Part shown: piece after piece, positions 24,266-34,991 of the stretch
How the letters are laid out: each line of letters opens with the position of its first letter
Position numbering within the stretch: position 1 is the first letter of the stretch
Assembly (NCBI GenBank): GCA_027922465.2
Contig: BQMF02000095.1
Location: 930,001-994,000 of the forward strand
Reading direction: 5' to 3'
Source of the DNA: Turritopsis dohrnii
Taxonomy: Eukaryota; Cnidaria; Hydrozoa; Anthoathecata; Oceaniidae
Length of the DNA: 64,000 nt
The notes under the pieces: generated by a model
The model's input: only the letters and a program-made list of their open reading frames with translations
Told to the model about the DNA's origin: nothing
Database searches by the model: none
Position numbers and translations under genes: made by a program

Positions 24266-27200
24266 ATGTTGTGTTATATTTCTGGGTTGCACTGCAGAGG
24301 CTTCCTCGGCAACGGACGCGTTTTTGACGTCGCTTCATATTTCTGGTGTTTTTTTGTGGTTGGTGTTAAGGCAGATGGTCATTTACAACCGAATCTAACC
24401 TTGCTGAAACAAATGCCAGCTGTTAAGAAAGAGAGATGGTCCGCGCCGATTTCTTATTACCGCAATCATGACTGTACGTTTCGTCTTCTAATATCTGGCG
24501 ATATCGAGTCGAATCCCGGACCAGCACCGAAGTGCCCACAATGTGTCAAAACAATAAAGAGCAACCAAAAAACACACGTATGTGAAATTTGCTTTCAGTC
24601 ATCGCATTCTAAATGTGTAACCAAAATCAAACATCAAATTGCAAGACATTCTTGGACTTGCCATAATTGTATAGGGTATGCACTTCCTTTTCATAACATG
24701 AGAAGTATGGTAGACCTAAACGCCACTGATACCCATCTAACAGAACAGTCACAGATTAATGGCCAATATGATCATCAAATCAATCTCAACCACTGGTATA
24801 TAGCTCATCTCAATACTCGATCTATTTGCTCAACTTTTGATGAATTTCAAATATTCATGAACACTCACAATTTTGACATTATTTCCTTATCCGAAACCTG
24901 GCTAAGAAATGATGACAATCTCCTAAAGTACGTTCAAATACCAGATTATCAACTCACCTACAAAAATCGGGGTGAAAGGCGAGGTGGTGGCGTCGTAATT
25001 TTTGTCAAAAATCATATCAAATTCAAAGTTCGCAACGATCTCAATAACATCGATTCCGACCTAGAACACCTATGGATAGAAGTTGCTGGAAAAAACAAGA
25101 ACAGTTCCTTTCTCCTTGGTACGTTTTACCAACCAAGTTCAGTTGAGGAGGAAAAAAGAATCTGGCTAGAAAAATTTGATCGTACCATTGCGCAAGTTCA
25201 TACAAAATGGCTAGGGCCTCTGATTATCACCGGTGACTTCAACATCAACCTGCTAAAACCTCAGCAACAGCAGTTACAATCAACCACAACATATCTTGAT
25301 ATCCTACAGAGTTACAACCTGACGCAGCACATCTCTGAACCGACAAGAGAGGGGAAATCACTTATTGATCATATCATGACAAACTTTCCATCAAAAATAT
25401 CTCGGCATGGTGTCCTCCCTGCTGACACAATAAGCAACCATGATGCACCGTTTATTACAGCCAACATACGGAAAGAGCGATACGAAAAAAGATACAAATA
25501 TATACGCAATGAAAAGAACTTCAATTTACATGACTACATTACTGATTTCAGTTGTCTGCCTCTGAACCTGATCTATGCTTTTGATGATCCTGAAGATCAA
25601 ATATCAGTCCTGAATGATCTCATCACCACATGTATCGATGAACATGCTCCACTTAAGCGCACAAAGATTACTCGCCCTCCTGCTCCCTGGATGAAAAACC
25701 CAGAAATAACTCTACTCCAAAACGAAAGAGACACACTTCGTGATGTCGCCCATCGCACACAAGAAGAAGAGAGATGGACGAATTTCAGAGCAGCTCGAAA
25801 TAAACTGAAACAAGTAATCAAATCAGCAAAAAGTAACTTTACAAAAGCAGCTCTTTCGTCAAAGAAACCGAAAGAAGTTTGGCAAACAATCCATCGGATA
25901 CTGTCACCCAGTCCAAAAATAATAAAGTTCGATCCAGAAGCACTCAATGATTATTACACCGCCCTTGCCGAATCAATATCCACCGTAAAAGAAGTACCAA
26001 TAGATCATCTGAATACTCCTGACCAAAACAACGCTTTCAAAATCAATCCTGTTACTACTAAAGATATAGAAAGAGAGCTTCAACAACTCCGTAATGACTG
26101 CTCGACTGGACACGATAATATACCAGTCAAGTTTATTAAACCCGTCAAAGATTCTCTGGCATCTCCAATCACTAACATCATCAACAACTGCATCGCCAAG
26201 TCAGTATTCCCATCCAATTGGAAAATCAGTCGAGTGTGTCCAATTCCAAAGGTAGAACATCCTCAAGCACCACAAGACTTCCGGCCAATATCTGTTCTCC
26301 CCATTCTCTCAAAAGTCTTCGAGAGGGTAATCCTACGGCAAACAACAAAACACATCGAAAATCTTAACATCTACAAGGACACGCAGTCAGGTTTCCGAAA
26401 AGGTCATTCTACAACGTCACTGCTACTAAGAATGAAAGACGATATCATGAAGTCGATGAAAAGAAGCGAAATCACCTTAGCTGTCCTCGCAGACTACTCA
26501 AAAGCCTTTGACACCGTACACCATCAGCTGTTATTGATCAAACTTAAGGAACACAACTTCGCCAACTCTGCGATCAAGTTGATAGAAAGTTATCTGTCTG
26601 GACGTAAGCAATTTGTTCAAATTGATGATATTAAGTCTACCACCAAGGATATCAACTATGGTGTACCACAGAGAAGCATTCTTGGTCCGATGTTATTTAA
26701 CCTTTACGTAACCAGTATGTCCAACCACGTCCGTAGTACGTGCCTTCAATATGCAGATGATACCAACATCTATCAGCACTGCAAGCATAAGAACATTAGA
26801 GATTGCGCACAAAGTCTCGAAGACGACTTGAACTCCCTTGCAAGCTGGTCAACAGAGAACAACCTGATCTTCAACCAACTCAAAACAAAATCTATGTTAT
26901 TTGCCACGCCTGCCATGTTCAAAGCACACAATCTCGGTGATCCGAACACATATAAAATTAGTCACCTTGACCGGACAATAGAACGAGAGAAGACGACGAA
27001 AATACTTGGAGTCATCTTTGATGAAAAACTTCAATGGAAAGATCATATAAATAAGCTGTTGTCTTGCGGTTATTCGACGCTGCGAATGATAAAAAAATCA
27101 AAAGATTCACGCCATTCCACCTGAGGAAAAGTTTAGCTGAAATGTTGATCTTCACTAAACTTGACTACTGCAACATCGTATTCATGGAATCGTCCGAAGA

Positions 27201-27594
27201 ATTGAAGAAACGGCTGCAAAAACTTCAGAATGCAGCAACAAGTTACGTCACCAACCACTATAGTAGAACTTCTAACACCGTCAACCTAAACTGGCTTCCG
27301 ATCAAAGAAAGAATGGAGTTTTCAGCAGCAAAAATAGCATACAAATCTATCTACGATGAGCACTGGCCTGAACATCTGCAGAATCGGTTTCGTGAACCAA
27401 ATGAACGTCTACGAAATGCAGGAAATTTTAAACTGCCGACGTCAAATATCAAGAACTCATTTCTAGACGTAACTAGCAAAGTATTCAACAATTTGCCATT
27501 GAACACACGTAATGAAATTAATTCTATAAACTTCATCAGAAAATGCAAGAGATACCTTCACGACAAAGCTCTTGCCAGAACAATTGCTGATTGA
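24266..27594 (+). pseudogene. LINE-B polyprotein with 2A-like peptide, frameshifted
   Basis: The first ATG in frame is at 24266. Order: hydrophobic N-terminus; 2A-like motif ISGDIESNPGP (about 24491-24523) expected to separate the leader by ribosome skipping; PHD-like finger (CPQC, CEIC, HSKC, WTCHNC); APE endonuclease (SETWL, GDFNINLL near 25231, SNHDAP in place of SDH); and RT (YSKAFDTVHHQ, YADDTNIY near 26750). At an A run near 27090 one A is missing, shifting RMIKK out of frame with KRFTPFHLRKSLAE, which then runs to TGA at 27592-27594. VPQRSILGP has Arg where Gly is invariant. Probably recently inactivated. Confidence 0.85.
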
Positions 27595-27703
27595 CAAAAT
27601 ATTGATAATTAATGTTGTGTTAATTTGTATTTTCACGTTCTTTTATATAACACACATCATGCACAATTTCATACGCTATTTGAGGAGAAGAGCCAATATA
27701 AAC

Positions 27704-27704
27704 A

Positions 27705-27746
<42 letters not shown>

Positions 27747-27747
27747 T
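27704..27747 (+). repeat. (ATT)n tail of LINE-B
   Basis: About 14 ATT units lie directly downstream of the LINE-B 3' UTR. Microsatellite tails of this kind are usual for CR1/L2-type LINEs, whereas LINE-A ends in poly(A). Confidence 0.85.
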
Positions 27748-27928
27748 TTGCAGACCACGCATTCATGGTGGAAAGAGTTTTTCCGGACAGTTTTCTGACA
27801 AACACTGCAAGTCGGTCGATGAGTCGGTCCAGGATTTGTCTCTATATCGCCGGAGAGAATTAATTGAAATGTAGCGTCGTGGTTCTTGTATAACAAGATG
27901 GGTGCACTGAGCCTTCGTTTTGTGTGAC
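27748..27928 (-). pseudogene. LINE-A 5' coding fragment with 2A-like peptide
   Basis: The minus frame reads RRLSAPILLYKNHDATF, then the 2A-like ILSGDIETNPGP, then the start of the PHD-like finger (CSVCQKTV...HHECVVC). It stops at the LINE-B (ATT)n tail. Aligned with LINE-B it supplies the part missing from the 24240-21245 frame. It lacks an ATG within the fragment. Confidence 0.8.
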
Positions 27929-28000
27929 AATACTTTTAGTCGTGAAGTTTCTGATATGGTTGAAGAATTAGTTCAAATGCCTTGTAGCAGTTTTTCATGT
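27927..28000 (+). repeat. Inverted copy of P-element second-gene exon piece
   Basis: On the + strand this encodes NTFSREVSDMVEELVQMPCS, the same as residues 30-53 of the minus-strand C2H2 gene (28763-28834) except one Pro/Ser change. It is in opposite orientation and lies within the LINE-A 5' portion. It has no ORF context of its own. Confidence 0.8.
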
Positions 28001-28307
28001 TAATGCAGATTTCTGTTGACTCGATGCAGCAGTCGAATAAGCAATATTATCTGCCAATAGATAGATCATAACAAAGACCAGAAGCTTGTTCATCTTTATC
28101 ACAACGCGAGAACTACCGCTTTCTTTGATACGATAATAATTTTTCGTTTACGCTCAAAAATCATTCACGACCAGGGTCCAATTAACTCCTGCCCCAGTCG
28201 TAGTCGAGAGTTTTATGGTAGTTTCAAACAGTATTTGTAGTCAAAATTACCAGAAAATAACAGCGACGTCAAAAAAGCGTCCGTTGCAGAGGAAGCCTCT
28301 GCAGTGA

Positions 28308-28921
28308 TCTAAAGGTTCTTTTATATCTATACCATCATCTGTTGCCTTGAAACCAGTTAGATGTGCCAAAACATGATTTGCAACTTTGAATCCAAGAATG
28401 ACAGAACTTCTCTTAGAAAGATTTTTTAAAATGAAATCATCTGAAACACATTTATAAAATTCAGCATTACCCTTAAAGTTACCAACAGTTTTCTTTATAA
28501 ATTGATAGTAGTGGGATGCAAACTCGTTGGATACAACAAAATCAGCAAACTCTTGTGTTGTTTTTTCAGAGTAGCATTCATCCTGAGCAAGCTCTGATGC
28601 ACTCATCTGAAGGTACTTTTTAAAGGACAAAGGATGGAGTATTTCTTCAGGTGCAGATGTAGAAGCAGTGGTCAAAGAAGGATTTTCAACAACGTCAACA
28701 TGTTTCGAATTTTTATGTCTTGAGAGTCCCCTTAGTGTTTTGTAAACTTTGTCGCAAAGATCACATGAAAAACTGCTACAAGACATTTGAACTAATTCTT
28801 CAACCATATCAGAAACTTCACGACTAAAAGTATTGTCTTGATCGAGCATATCCTCATCAATGACGGCCAAAATCGCATCGAAATCATCGCCATCAAAGTA
28901 ATCTTCATTATGCGCAGCCAT
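28308..28921 (-). pseudogene. P-element second gene, N-terminal exon (C2H2 finger)
   Basis: ATG at 28921 opens an acidic N-terminus (DYFDGDDFD). One classical C2H2 finger follows (CDLCDKVYKTLRGLSRHKNSKH spacing C-x2-C-x12-H-x4-H, residues about 54-76). A helical region containing FKKYLQMSASELAQDE follows, up to GIDIKEPL, where LINE-A begins. The continuation is probably at 21111-20518. It is convergent to the P transposase and inside the same TIRs, so it may be an accessory protein of the element. Its role is unknown. It is truncated by the LINE but otherwise open. Confidence 0.6.
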
Positions 28922-29045
28922 TTTATGTGTTTTCTGTGCAGGCCCACTCGGGCCGCGCGAAACAAAACATCATCAATTCAAAAAACAGTTGGAAAACTTG
29001 TATACGGCCCGTAGTCTCCAGACTATCTTTCTTCCTGTGACTATG

Positions 29046-29743
29046 ATAATAGCCTATAACTGAACTGACACCGCACGCACTACATGATGTACAGCCATAG
29101 AGGAAACCTTTTATACTTGGAGAACAACCAGAACAACCAGTTATGTTAATTCAAAGAGTACATTACAAAAACAGCAATTAAAAATGTGATGTCGTATATC
29201 CAATGAGAAGTTCAGAAAACCAATTACGTATATTATATATAATATTTTTATACACAGGATTGAGACAGATAATAACTTGAAAGAATCTGGTTGAATGTGC
29301 TTGCCTGGCTTCGATAGCCTGGATACTATGGATTACTTCCATGATCACGTTTTGATACTGTGTTATCATATTTTATTTTGTAAAAAGTATATAATTTATT
29401 ACATTGTCAACCTCCATACACAAACAAAAAACGTAAGTCAAAACACAATCCAACATAACAATCTGTAAATTAGAATAAACCAGAACACAAACTTCTGTTT
29501 TCAGCTTCGTAGTGATTTGGTTATGGATGTGTATTTTCACTACCAAAATCTGTTGTTGTTTTTTCATTTGGGATTTACGAAGGTCATTTTCATCACATAA
29601 TGAGTATACGATTTTATAAATTGTCACTTTAAGACCATCTCTTTTTGGAAAATAACTCTTGTCCTAATTTGAAATGCTACACAGTACAAATTTTGATTGC
29701 TTTCAATAGTTATTTGCTGTCTACCCCAAAGTATTTTTAATAC
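29046..29743 (+). repeat. Repeat R1, middle part
   Basis: It matches, inverted, 42440-43150 (for example AAATGCTAC...CAAATTTTGATTGC near 29670 and GTTATTTGCTGTCTACCCCAAAG near 29710). It lies between the P element and the Mutator-like element. The small reading frames here are not conserved in the second copy. Confidence 0.65.
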
Positions 29744-31087
29744 GAGTCTGCTAAATGACGTGCCCTACGTGCCCTACGTGCCTTACGTGCCCTACGTGCC
29801 TTACGTGCCCACGTGCCTTACGTGCTCAGCGGATGCTTTTTTGCAACTTGGAAAATATTATATACACCTAATTTTGAATATTCAGAGATACTTAATGAAG
29901 GAATACTATTTGCTGCTCATTTGAGTACATTGTATTTTGATTTTATTGATCGTATAATAAAGAGCAGGAGTGTATTCAGAATATCAATGAAAGAGAGATT
30001 TCTTTACTAAAAAGAATACTGCACTACCAAGAATACTACGATGATCTGTTAACGCTGACTATCTCTGTTGTTACCCCCGTCTGATTAATTAACCAGGTGC
30101 AAGTTAAAGAACGAACACAAAATTGGCGTCTTTGCGAAAAATAATCGAGGGGGTTGTTTATATATATACGCTCATTTGGCGGAATTGTATAAGAAAAACA
30201 CGTGCAATCGAAAACTTTCAGAGAACTTAGACATTGAGACTCGTAAATGTTTGGACAAATACAAACCTTTGCATATCATCTAAAAGCAAATAGGAGTGCC
30301 AAATGCGCATCGCCACGCTGTAAAAAGATTATATCAAAAGGTACAGAATGTTTCGTAGTAGATGGTGCCTTAACTGTTCCTTATGCAAGCAACCGCTCTG
30401 TTGAACAGAAATTCTATTTCTGTGTTAAAGAATTCTGCTTCAAAAACGTTCCTTCCTGGTCAAACATTGCAATTCCAAGTACTTTCGTATCTTTGGGAAA
30501 TGTTACTGTAGAGGACTGTGAACGAATTGCAAAAGAATGCAATTTAACGTATCAATCACAATAGCTTTTATATAGTTACTCTTAGGTTGGTCGACTTTGT
30601 TACCGCTCTTTTTTATACGTAGTTCTTTGAGTAAACCATCCCATTATTAATTTAGATGGTAACTCCTTTGTTTATGTTGTGTTGCTATTTGCACGTATGA
30701 ACTATCAAGTTCAGTTTCTTCTGTTCAAAGACATTAAGCGGTGTTTATATGACAAACGAACTAGTCCGCAAATAATGGGTTCTTTAAACTGTTAAATTTA
30801 TAACATTTTTATGCTTAAGTGTATACATGATATATTGTGAAAATAAACACATTCGAGTTAAAAGTTTTTACGATGCATATTAAAAGCATTGTGCAGTGCC
30901 TTTCTTGATTTAAAAAAACAATGTCATTATGACGTCATAATAATGACATTAGGGCACGCAGGGCAAATAGGCCACGTAAGAAACGTGGGCACGTAAGGTA
31001 CGTAGGGCACGTGGGCACGTAGGGCACGTAGGGCACGTAAGGCACGTAGGCACGTAGGGCACGTAGGGCACGTCATTTAGCAGACTC
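29744..31087. mobile_element. Mutator-like TIR element carrying a small gene
   Basis: The ends are GAGTCTGCTAAATGACGTGC and its exact complement. They are followed on each side by tandem 9-10 bp units (CCTACGTG type) that form inverted arms (29757-29826 and 30948-31070). A perfect 9-bp duplication TTTTAATAC flanks it (29735-29743, 31088-31096). A 9-bp TSD and long TIRs fit the Mutator superfamily. At 1344 bp there is no transposase. It sits in R1, whose sequence resumes at 31088. Confidence 0.85.
30247..30564 (+). CDS. Small Cys-rich protein inside Mutator-like element
   Basis: This 105-residue open frame runs from ATG (30247) to TAG. Its core has the spacing C-x4-C (KCASPRCKKI), ISKGTECFVVDG, a loop, then FYFC-x4-C (VKEFCF) and VPSWSNI. 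The order small-RxxC...KGxE...FxC...C resembles a PARP-type or treble-clef zinc finger. This is a structural guess, not a family match. A second, overlapping frame (about 30094-30285) is also open with a Cys-rich, charged composition. Because the element has no transposase, the gene is either captured host sequence (Pack-MULE-like) or an accessory gene of the element. Confidence 0.5.
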   Translation: MFGQIQTFAYHLKANRSAKCASPRCKKIISKGTECFVVDGALTVPYASNRSVEQKFYFCVKEFCFKNVPSWSNIAIPSTFVSLGNVTVEDCERIAKECNLTYQSQ

Positions 31088-31377
31088 TTTTAATACTATA
31101 GACTGTAGTATTAAAATTAAGTTTGACAATTTTCTTTTCTTTTTTTGTAAAAATGTAAACAAATTTCATTGTATAATGTTGTAAAATAGATTTATACGAG
31201 TTACGAAAAGCTGTGTTCTGTTGAAATACATTGTTCGCCATGATATTACTTTATAAAGGATGTCAAGCTTCTGCAACAATGAAGATCATGTGTTTATTAT
31301 GATGATTTTATCCTACACATTGATGCAGTTGTTGATATTCAGTTGTTCCAGAGGAAATATTAGTTGCATTTAGGTCT
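31088..31377 (+). repeat. Repeat R1, right part
   Basis: R1 resumes directly after the Mutator-like element. Blocks such as TATAATGTTGTAAAATAGAT and CTTCTGCAACAATGAAGATCAT match, inverted, 41640-41860. Similarity ends at GCATTTAGGTC in both copies. Confidence 0.65.
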
Positions 31378-31948
31378 TCCAATTTTTAGCTTTGTCCATA
31401 ATAACTTCTCAGTCACTTTTTTTAACTCCTCAGCAAATATTATACGAGAAACCATATCATATGACCATGAATATCTTCATTTCATAATAAGTTCGAAATA
31501 AGTTCTTTGTGGTATTAAATTGAATTCTACCCTGATTAGTATGGATAGCATTTTCATCTGCGTATCAGGTTGATGGTAGTTATACCACTTTTCTTATGGT
31601 TATCAACGTACACACAATAATTTATAAAAGTTTCGCAACTTATGGGAAATCGCATTTTTGCGAATCTTGTTTTACAATTTAATCACCCACCGTCAACGGT
31701 CTCAACCAAGCTCACAATTGTTCTCTGTTTCTTTTTCCATCAAATGGGTGAAGTAATTTAGCCCAGCCAGATTTTTTACAAATCAAACATTGTTCGACTG
31801 ATTTTCTGCTGCCGTTAGTTTCTTTTTATACGTTTTTTTCTTTTTGGTACGATCAATTTTGTTAGTGTCTGTAAACTATCAGTAACAGTTTGCCGCCATC
31901 TCCTCTGTTATATTATATTTCTACCATTCTTATAGGCAAATATAAACC
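31378..31948. other. No supported gene
   Basis: AT-rich sequence without a recognisable ORF or repeat end, between the R1 boundary and the CTTGTT-type repeat. Confidence 0.5.
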
Positions 31949-32453
31949 AACAAGAGGCCCTGGGGCCTGAAGGTCAGTGCTCTCAGCAAAGCTGAAAAAT
32001 AATGGACTGCAAAGCAAAATTGAAATACATTTTTACTCCGGGAAGGTCGAAAATGGAATTTTTGAGATATATCTAGAGTGACAGTGGTTAAAGGTATAAG
32101 CCATTTTGGTCGACAAAATCTAAAACAGATATTGAATTCATAAAGTTTAATTCAATACAATACATCAGAGACATTACATATGCAAAAATTTATTCAAATG
32201 CCTCAGGTTTATCCAATTGAATTAATTGAATGCAAATCTGAGTAAATAAAATATGATCAAATTCAAAAAGAACTTACTAACTCTTTAATTCAGACCAAGC
32301 TGTGATTGTCATTATCACCAAGTTCAAAAGCAAACTTCTCTCCCATATAATTTATAAAAAGGAATTGCTATATCAGGGGCGGACGAAGGGTACAGCTCAT
32401 ACAGCTCAAGCTGTAGTAAAATTTCGTCAAGAGAATGATTTCTAAATGATTTA

Positions 32454-32918
32454 AGCGCTGTTTCCACGACCACTTTTGATCGAAATATTTCGACGAAGAA
32501 AAAAGTTGAGCATGCGCATTGAATATTTTCTGCTTTTCGAGCGAAAAATTTCTTTTCTCTACTGTGCGAATGTGAGTTAAAATAATTTCAACTCCCTATC
32601 GAAATCGCTTTGCGAAAAAATATTCGTCCAATCAAAATGGTGAAAAATGTGTTGACACTTTGTGTATTAAATTGAACTATTGAATAGCAATTCCGTCGAA
32701 CAATTCAGAAAAAAGAATTATAGCAGATGGTTTCTACTTGTGGTTGCTTTCGAACTAACTTCTGTATCTTTAATCTCCTATTGAATATGAAAACCAGCTA
32801 ATTAAGTTCAACTTTTTTATGTGGAATTCTATGATCGAAATATTTCTAGCAGAAATTGTTCTCCTCGAAAATTTTCGCTCGAAAATTTTCGATCAAAAGT
32901 GGTCGTGGAAATAGCGCT
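32454..32918. mobile_element. Harbinger-like MITE
   Basis: A 465-bp element has inverted ends AGCGCTGTTTCCACGACCAC and AGCGCTATTTCCACGACCAC, continuing through TTTTGATCGAAA. It is flanked by TTA on both sides (32451-32453, 32919-32921). A 3-bp TTA duplication is typical of PIF/Harbinger. It is non-coding. Confidence 0.75.
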
Positions 32919-33436
32919 TTACGGCCGTTTTCCTTTATTCCCTCTTCGTCGATTTGTCACGTCGTCATCATAATATCACGCGACGCGCGATGCCGTCATC
33001 ACTCAAAAATCTGTCTAATACATTTATTTATGGATTAGCGCATAATTTGTTGGCGCCCCATTTGACTCGCAAATTTTAGGTAAGCCATAACTGCAAACAC
33101 CACAGCTTGATTGTTCTGCCTTACAGCTCAAAACTCGGCCCCTTTTGATCTATTATGATACGAGTTATAACTAACAGTTTTGAGCTGTATCGATACAGCT
33201 CAAAGATACAGCTCAAGTCCCGATTCTACGGTAGTTCGACACCCATAGCCCTAATCGCAGCTCAGCAGTAATTCTTTCGTTCTTCCGTCTGTTTGAGAAG
33301 TACAGCTCTCGTGCCTAAAGTACGTAAAGCGATAATAGGTTTTAGCCCAAAGTGTAAGCCTTTAGGTCTTTCGGTCGTCGGTAGGGTGGTCAAATACAGC
33401 TCAAATATATGGAAGCCGATTGTCACATATTTTTAA

Positions 33437-33535
33437 GAATATCAAATGATATACTTGGTATATCACTTGATATACTTAGCATATCACTTCACACCTTTTG
33501 ATATTCCTAGTATATCATTTGATATTCTTAGTATA
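33437..33535. repeat. Tandem repeat, about 21-bp units
   Basis: Five or so imperfect units of the pattern GATATACTTGGTATATCACTT lie within the hAT-type element. Each is itself near-palindromic (GTATATCA/TGATATAC). Confidence 0.7.
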
Positions 33536-34991
33536 TTAATTTTTACTATGTTCTCCAAGACGTTTTTATTTCTCCAAACGAGAAGGGACTTTAGAGCTGA
33601 GAAATATACTTTGAGAAGATGGAAGAAAACATCGTGATGGATGCAAAGTAAGTTTATGTTTTCCCTTTATCTTCAGTTTTGTTTGTTTTGTTTTAATTAT
33701 TAGTTTGTTTAATTTAAATGCAGAACAAATAAACAAAGATGAATGTGAGTTTAGATTCAATAATAATTTCTACTATAGATATATTTGTAAATTTGTGGAA
33801 AAAGAACATAATTTCATGATTTTTTTATTATCTTTTGCCTTGCTAAACTCTGAACTTTAGAATTTTACTCCGAGTTATTGATGTTGTCTTGATTACTTTA
33901 AAAATTTGTTATATATATTTTAAACATGGTACACTGGTCGTGGTAAAAAAAATATACAGAGTTTGCTAGTTACATTACGTTAACTTTGATTTTTAAAAAT
34001 TATTACATTTATCTTGAGATATTTTGGTGTGATGACTGTATGTATAGCTATATGTTTTGCTAGCTTTATTTGGAAATAATTCGTCAGTGAGTTTGTTAGG
34101 GGGTCTTACATCATTATTACTTCGCAGCTTAACTCTGCATTTTACAGTGATCACCCTCTCTGTTGTTAAAAGCATTTGTTAAAGATCAAGGATAAATATT
34201 TAAAGGGAAAATTTCCTTGTTGCATTTCTGAGTATCCTCTGATGTTTCAGATGTAACTGATAGGTTTATTTTAGTTAACGTGGAAGCAAACTGAAATTGT
34301 AAGGAAAATAATTTTGTGTTATTTCTTATGTTTGTTGGGACTTTCATCAATCATTAGTCTTCCTATCCATTCACAATATTCATCATTTAAATCAGTGCAA
34401 AATTAAACCAAAAATCAGTTAATTGAATGGTTAATGGTTACTATTATATCATACTAGTTTACTATAATGTAACATATCTTAATTTTGAATTGTTTATTGC
34501 CTGTCTTTTTAGAAACATTAACAGTATCACCACCTACTGCTGCAGCAACAAACACCAAATTAATTTAATCAAGTCTGGAACAGGAACTTTCTTGAAAGTG
34601 AGCATGCTAGGAGATTTTTCGTACAACAGAAGGAACATGTTTTATTGGATATAGAATACTAGTTTTATGACTTTGTACATAAAAGACGTTGACATTTTAT
34701 ATTATGTTGTATTTACTTTTGTTGTGCTAATATCGAATAAAGTTTTAAATTTTGTATTCTATCCTTATGGCTCTGTGGTTGCAATGCTTAGTGAAAGGTA
34801 ATTTTGGTGTCTGGGGTGTTCACCGTGACTAACTGCAACAGAACTCGTCTGTTATAATGATCGCACATTTTCGGACGGCATTTTTCCGGAAATCGGGTTG
34901 TCCCGAATAAAAATCGGGAATCGGAATACTTATTGGAATCCGAAAAGTTGAGCTGTACCTACAAAATATTTCTGCGTCCGCCCCTGTATAT

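Larger units (their letters stand above)
24241..27747 (+). mobile_element. LINE-B, non-LTR retrotransposon (+), inserted in LINE-A
   Basis: A full-length-looking LINE ends in an (ATT)n tail (27704-27747). Its 5' segment contains the block CTGCAGAGGCTTCCTC shared with the start of LINE-A. It lies in opposite orientation inside the LINE-A finger. It has one coding frame with a single frameshift. Exact 5' limits and TSD are unresolved because the junctions share TTG. Confidence 0.8.
21204..28307 (-). mobile_element. LINE-A, non-LTR retrotransposon (minus), split by LINE-B
   Basis: Minus-strand LINE with a 27-bp poly(A) (T run at 21204-21230). Its 5' start TCACTGCAGAGGC is at 28307, and a short TAGA duplication is plausible. 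Its coding region is interrupted by LINE-B inside the zinc finger; frames on each side join as HECVVCK...THTKCILRI. It lies in the second gene of the P element. The 5' portion also contains a 72-bp inverted copy of that gene. Confidence 0.8.
17164..29045 (+). mobile_element. P-type DNA transposon with two convergent genes, disabled
   Basis: Terminal inverted repeats start CATAGTCACAGGAAGAAAGA and match over 29 bp with one difference. They are flanked by a 7-bp duplication ATAATAG (17157-17163, 29046-29052). Inside are a + strand THAP/P transposase (17338-20229) and a minus-strand C2H2 gene in two pieces (28921-28308 and 21111-20518). A 212-bp MITE and about 7.1 kb of LINE sequence are nested. 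The 11.9 kb span reduces to about 4.6 kb without them. An R1 copy at 43.2 kb lacks the P element and serves as an empty site. Confidence 0.8.
32374..34986. mobile_element. Non-autonomous hAT-type element, 2.6 kb
   Basis: The ends are CAGGGGCGGACG and its complement, with a 5-bp duplication TATAT (32369-32373, 34987-34991). Subterminal words ACAGCTCA recur on both sides. No hAT transposase frame was found. Only a MITE (32454-32918) and a tandem repeat (33437-33535) are distinguishable inside, so it is presumably mobilised in trans. Confidence 0.75.

Noticed and set aside
29756..29826. Regular short repeats (ACGTGCCCT) resembling a CRISPR array
   Set aside because: Units are 9-10 bp with no spacers and occur inverted at the other end of the element; they are transposon arms.
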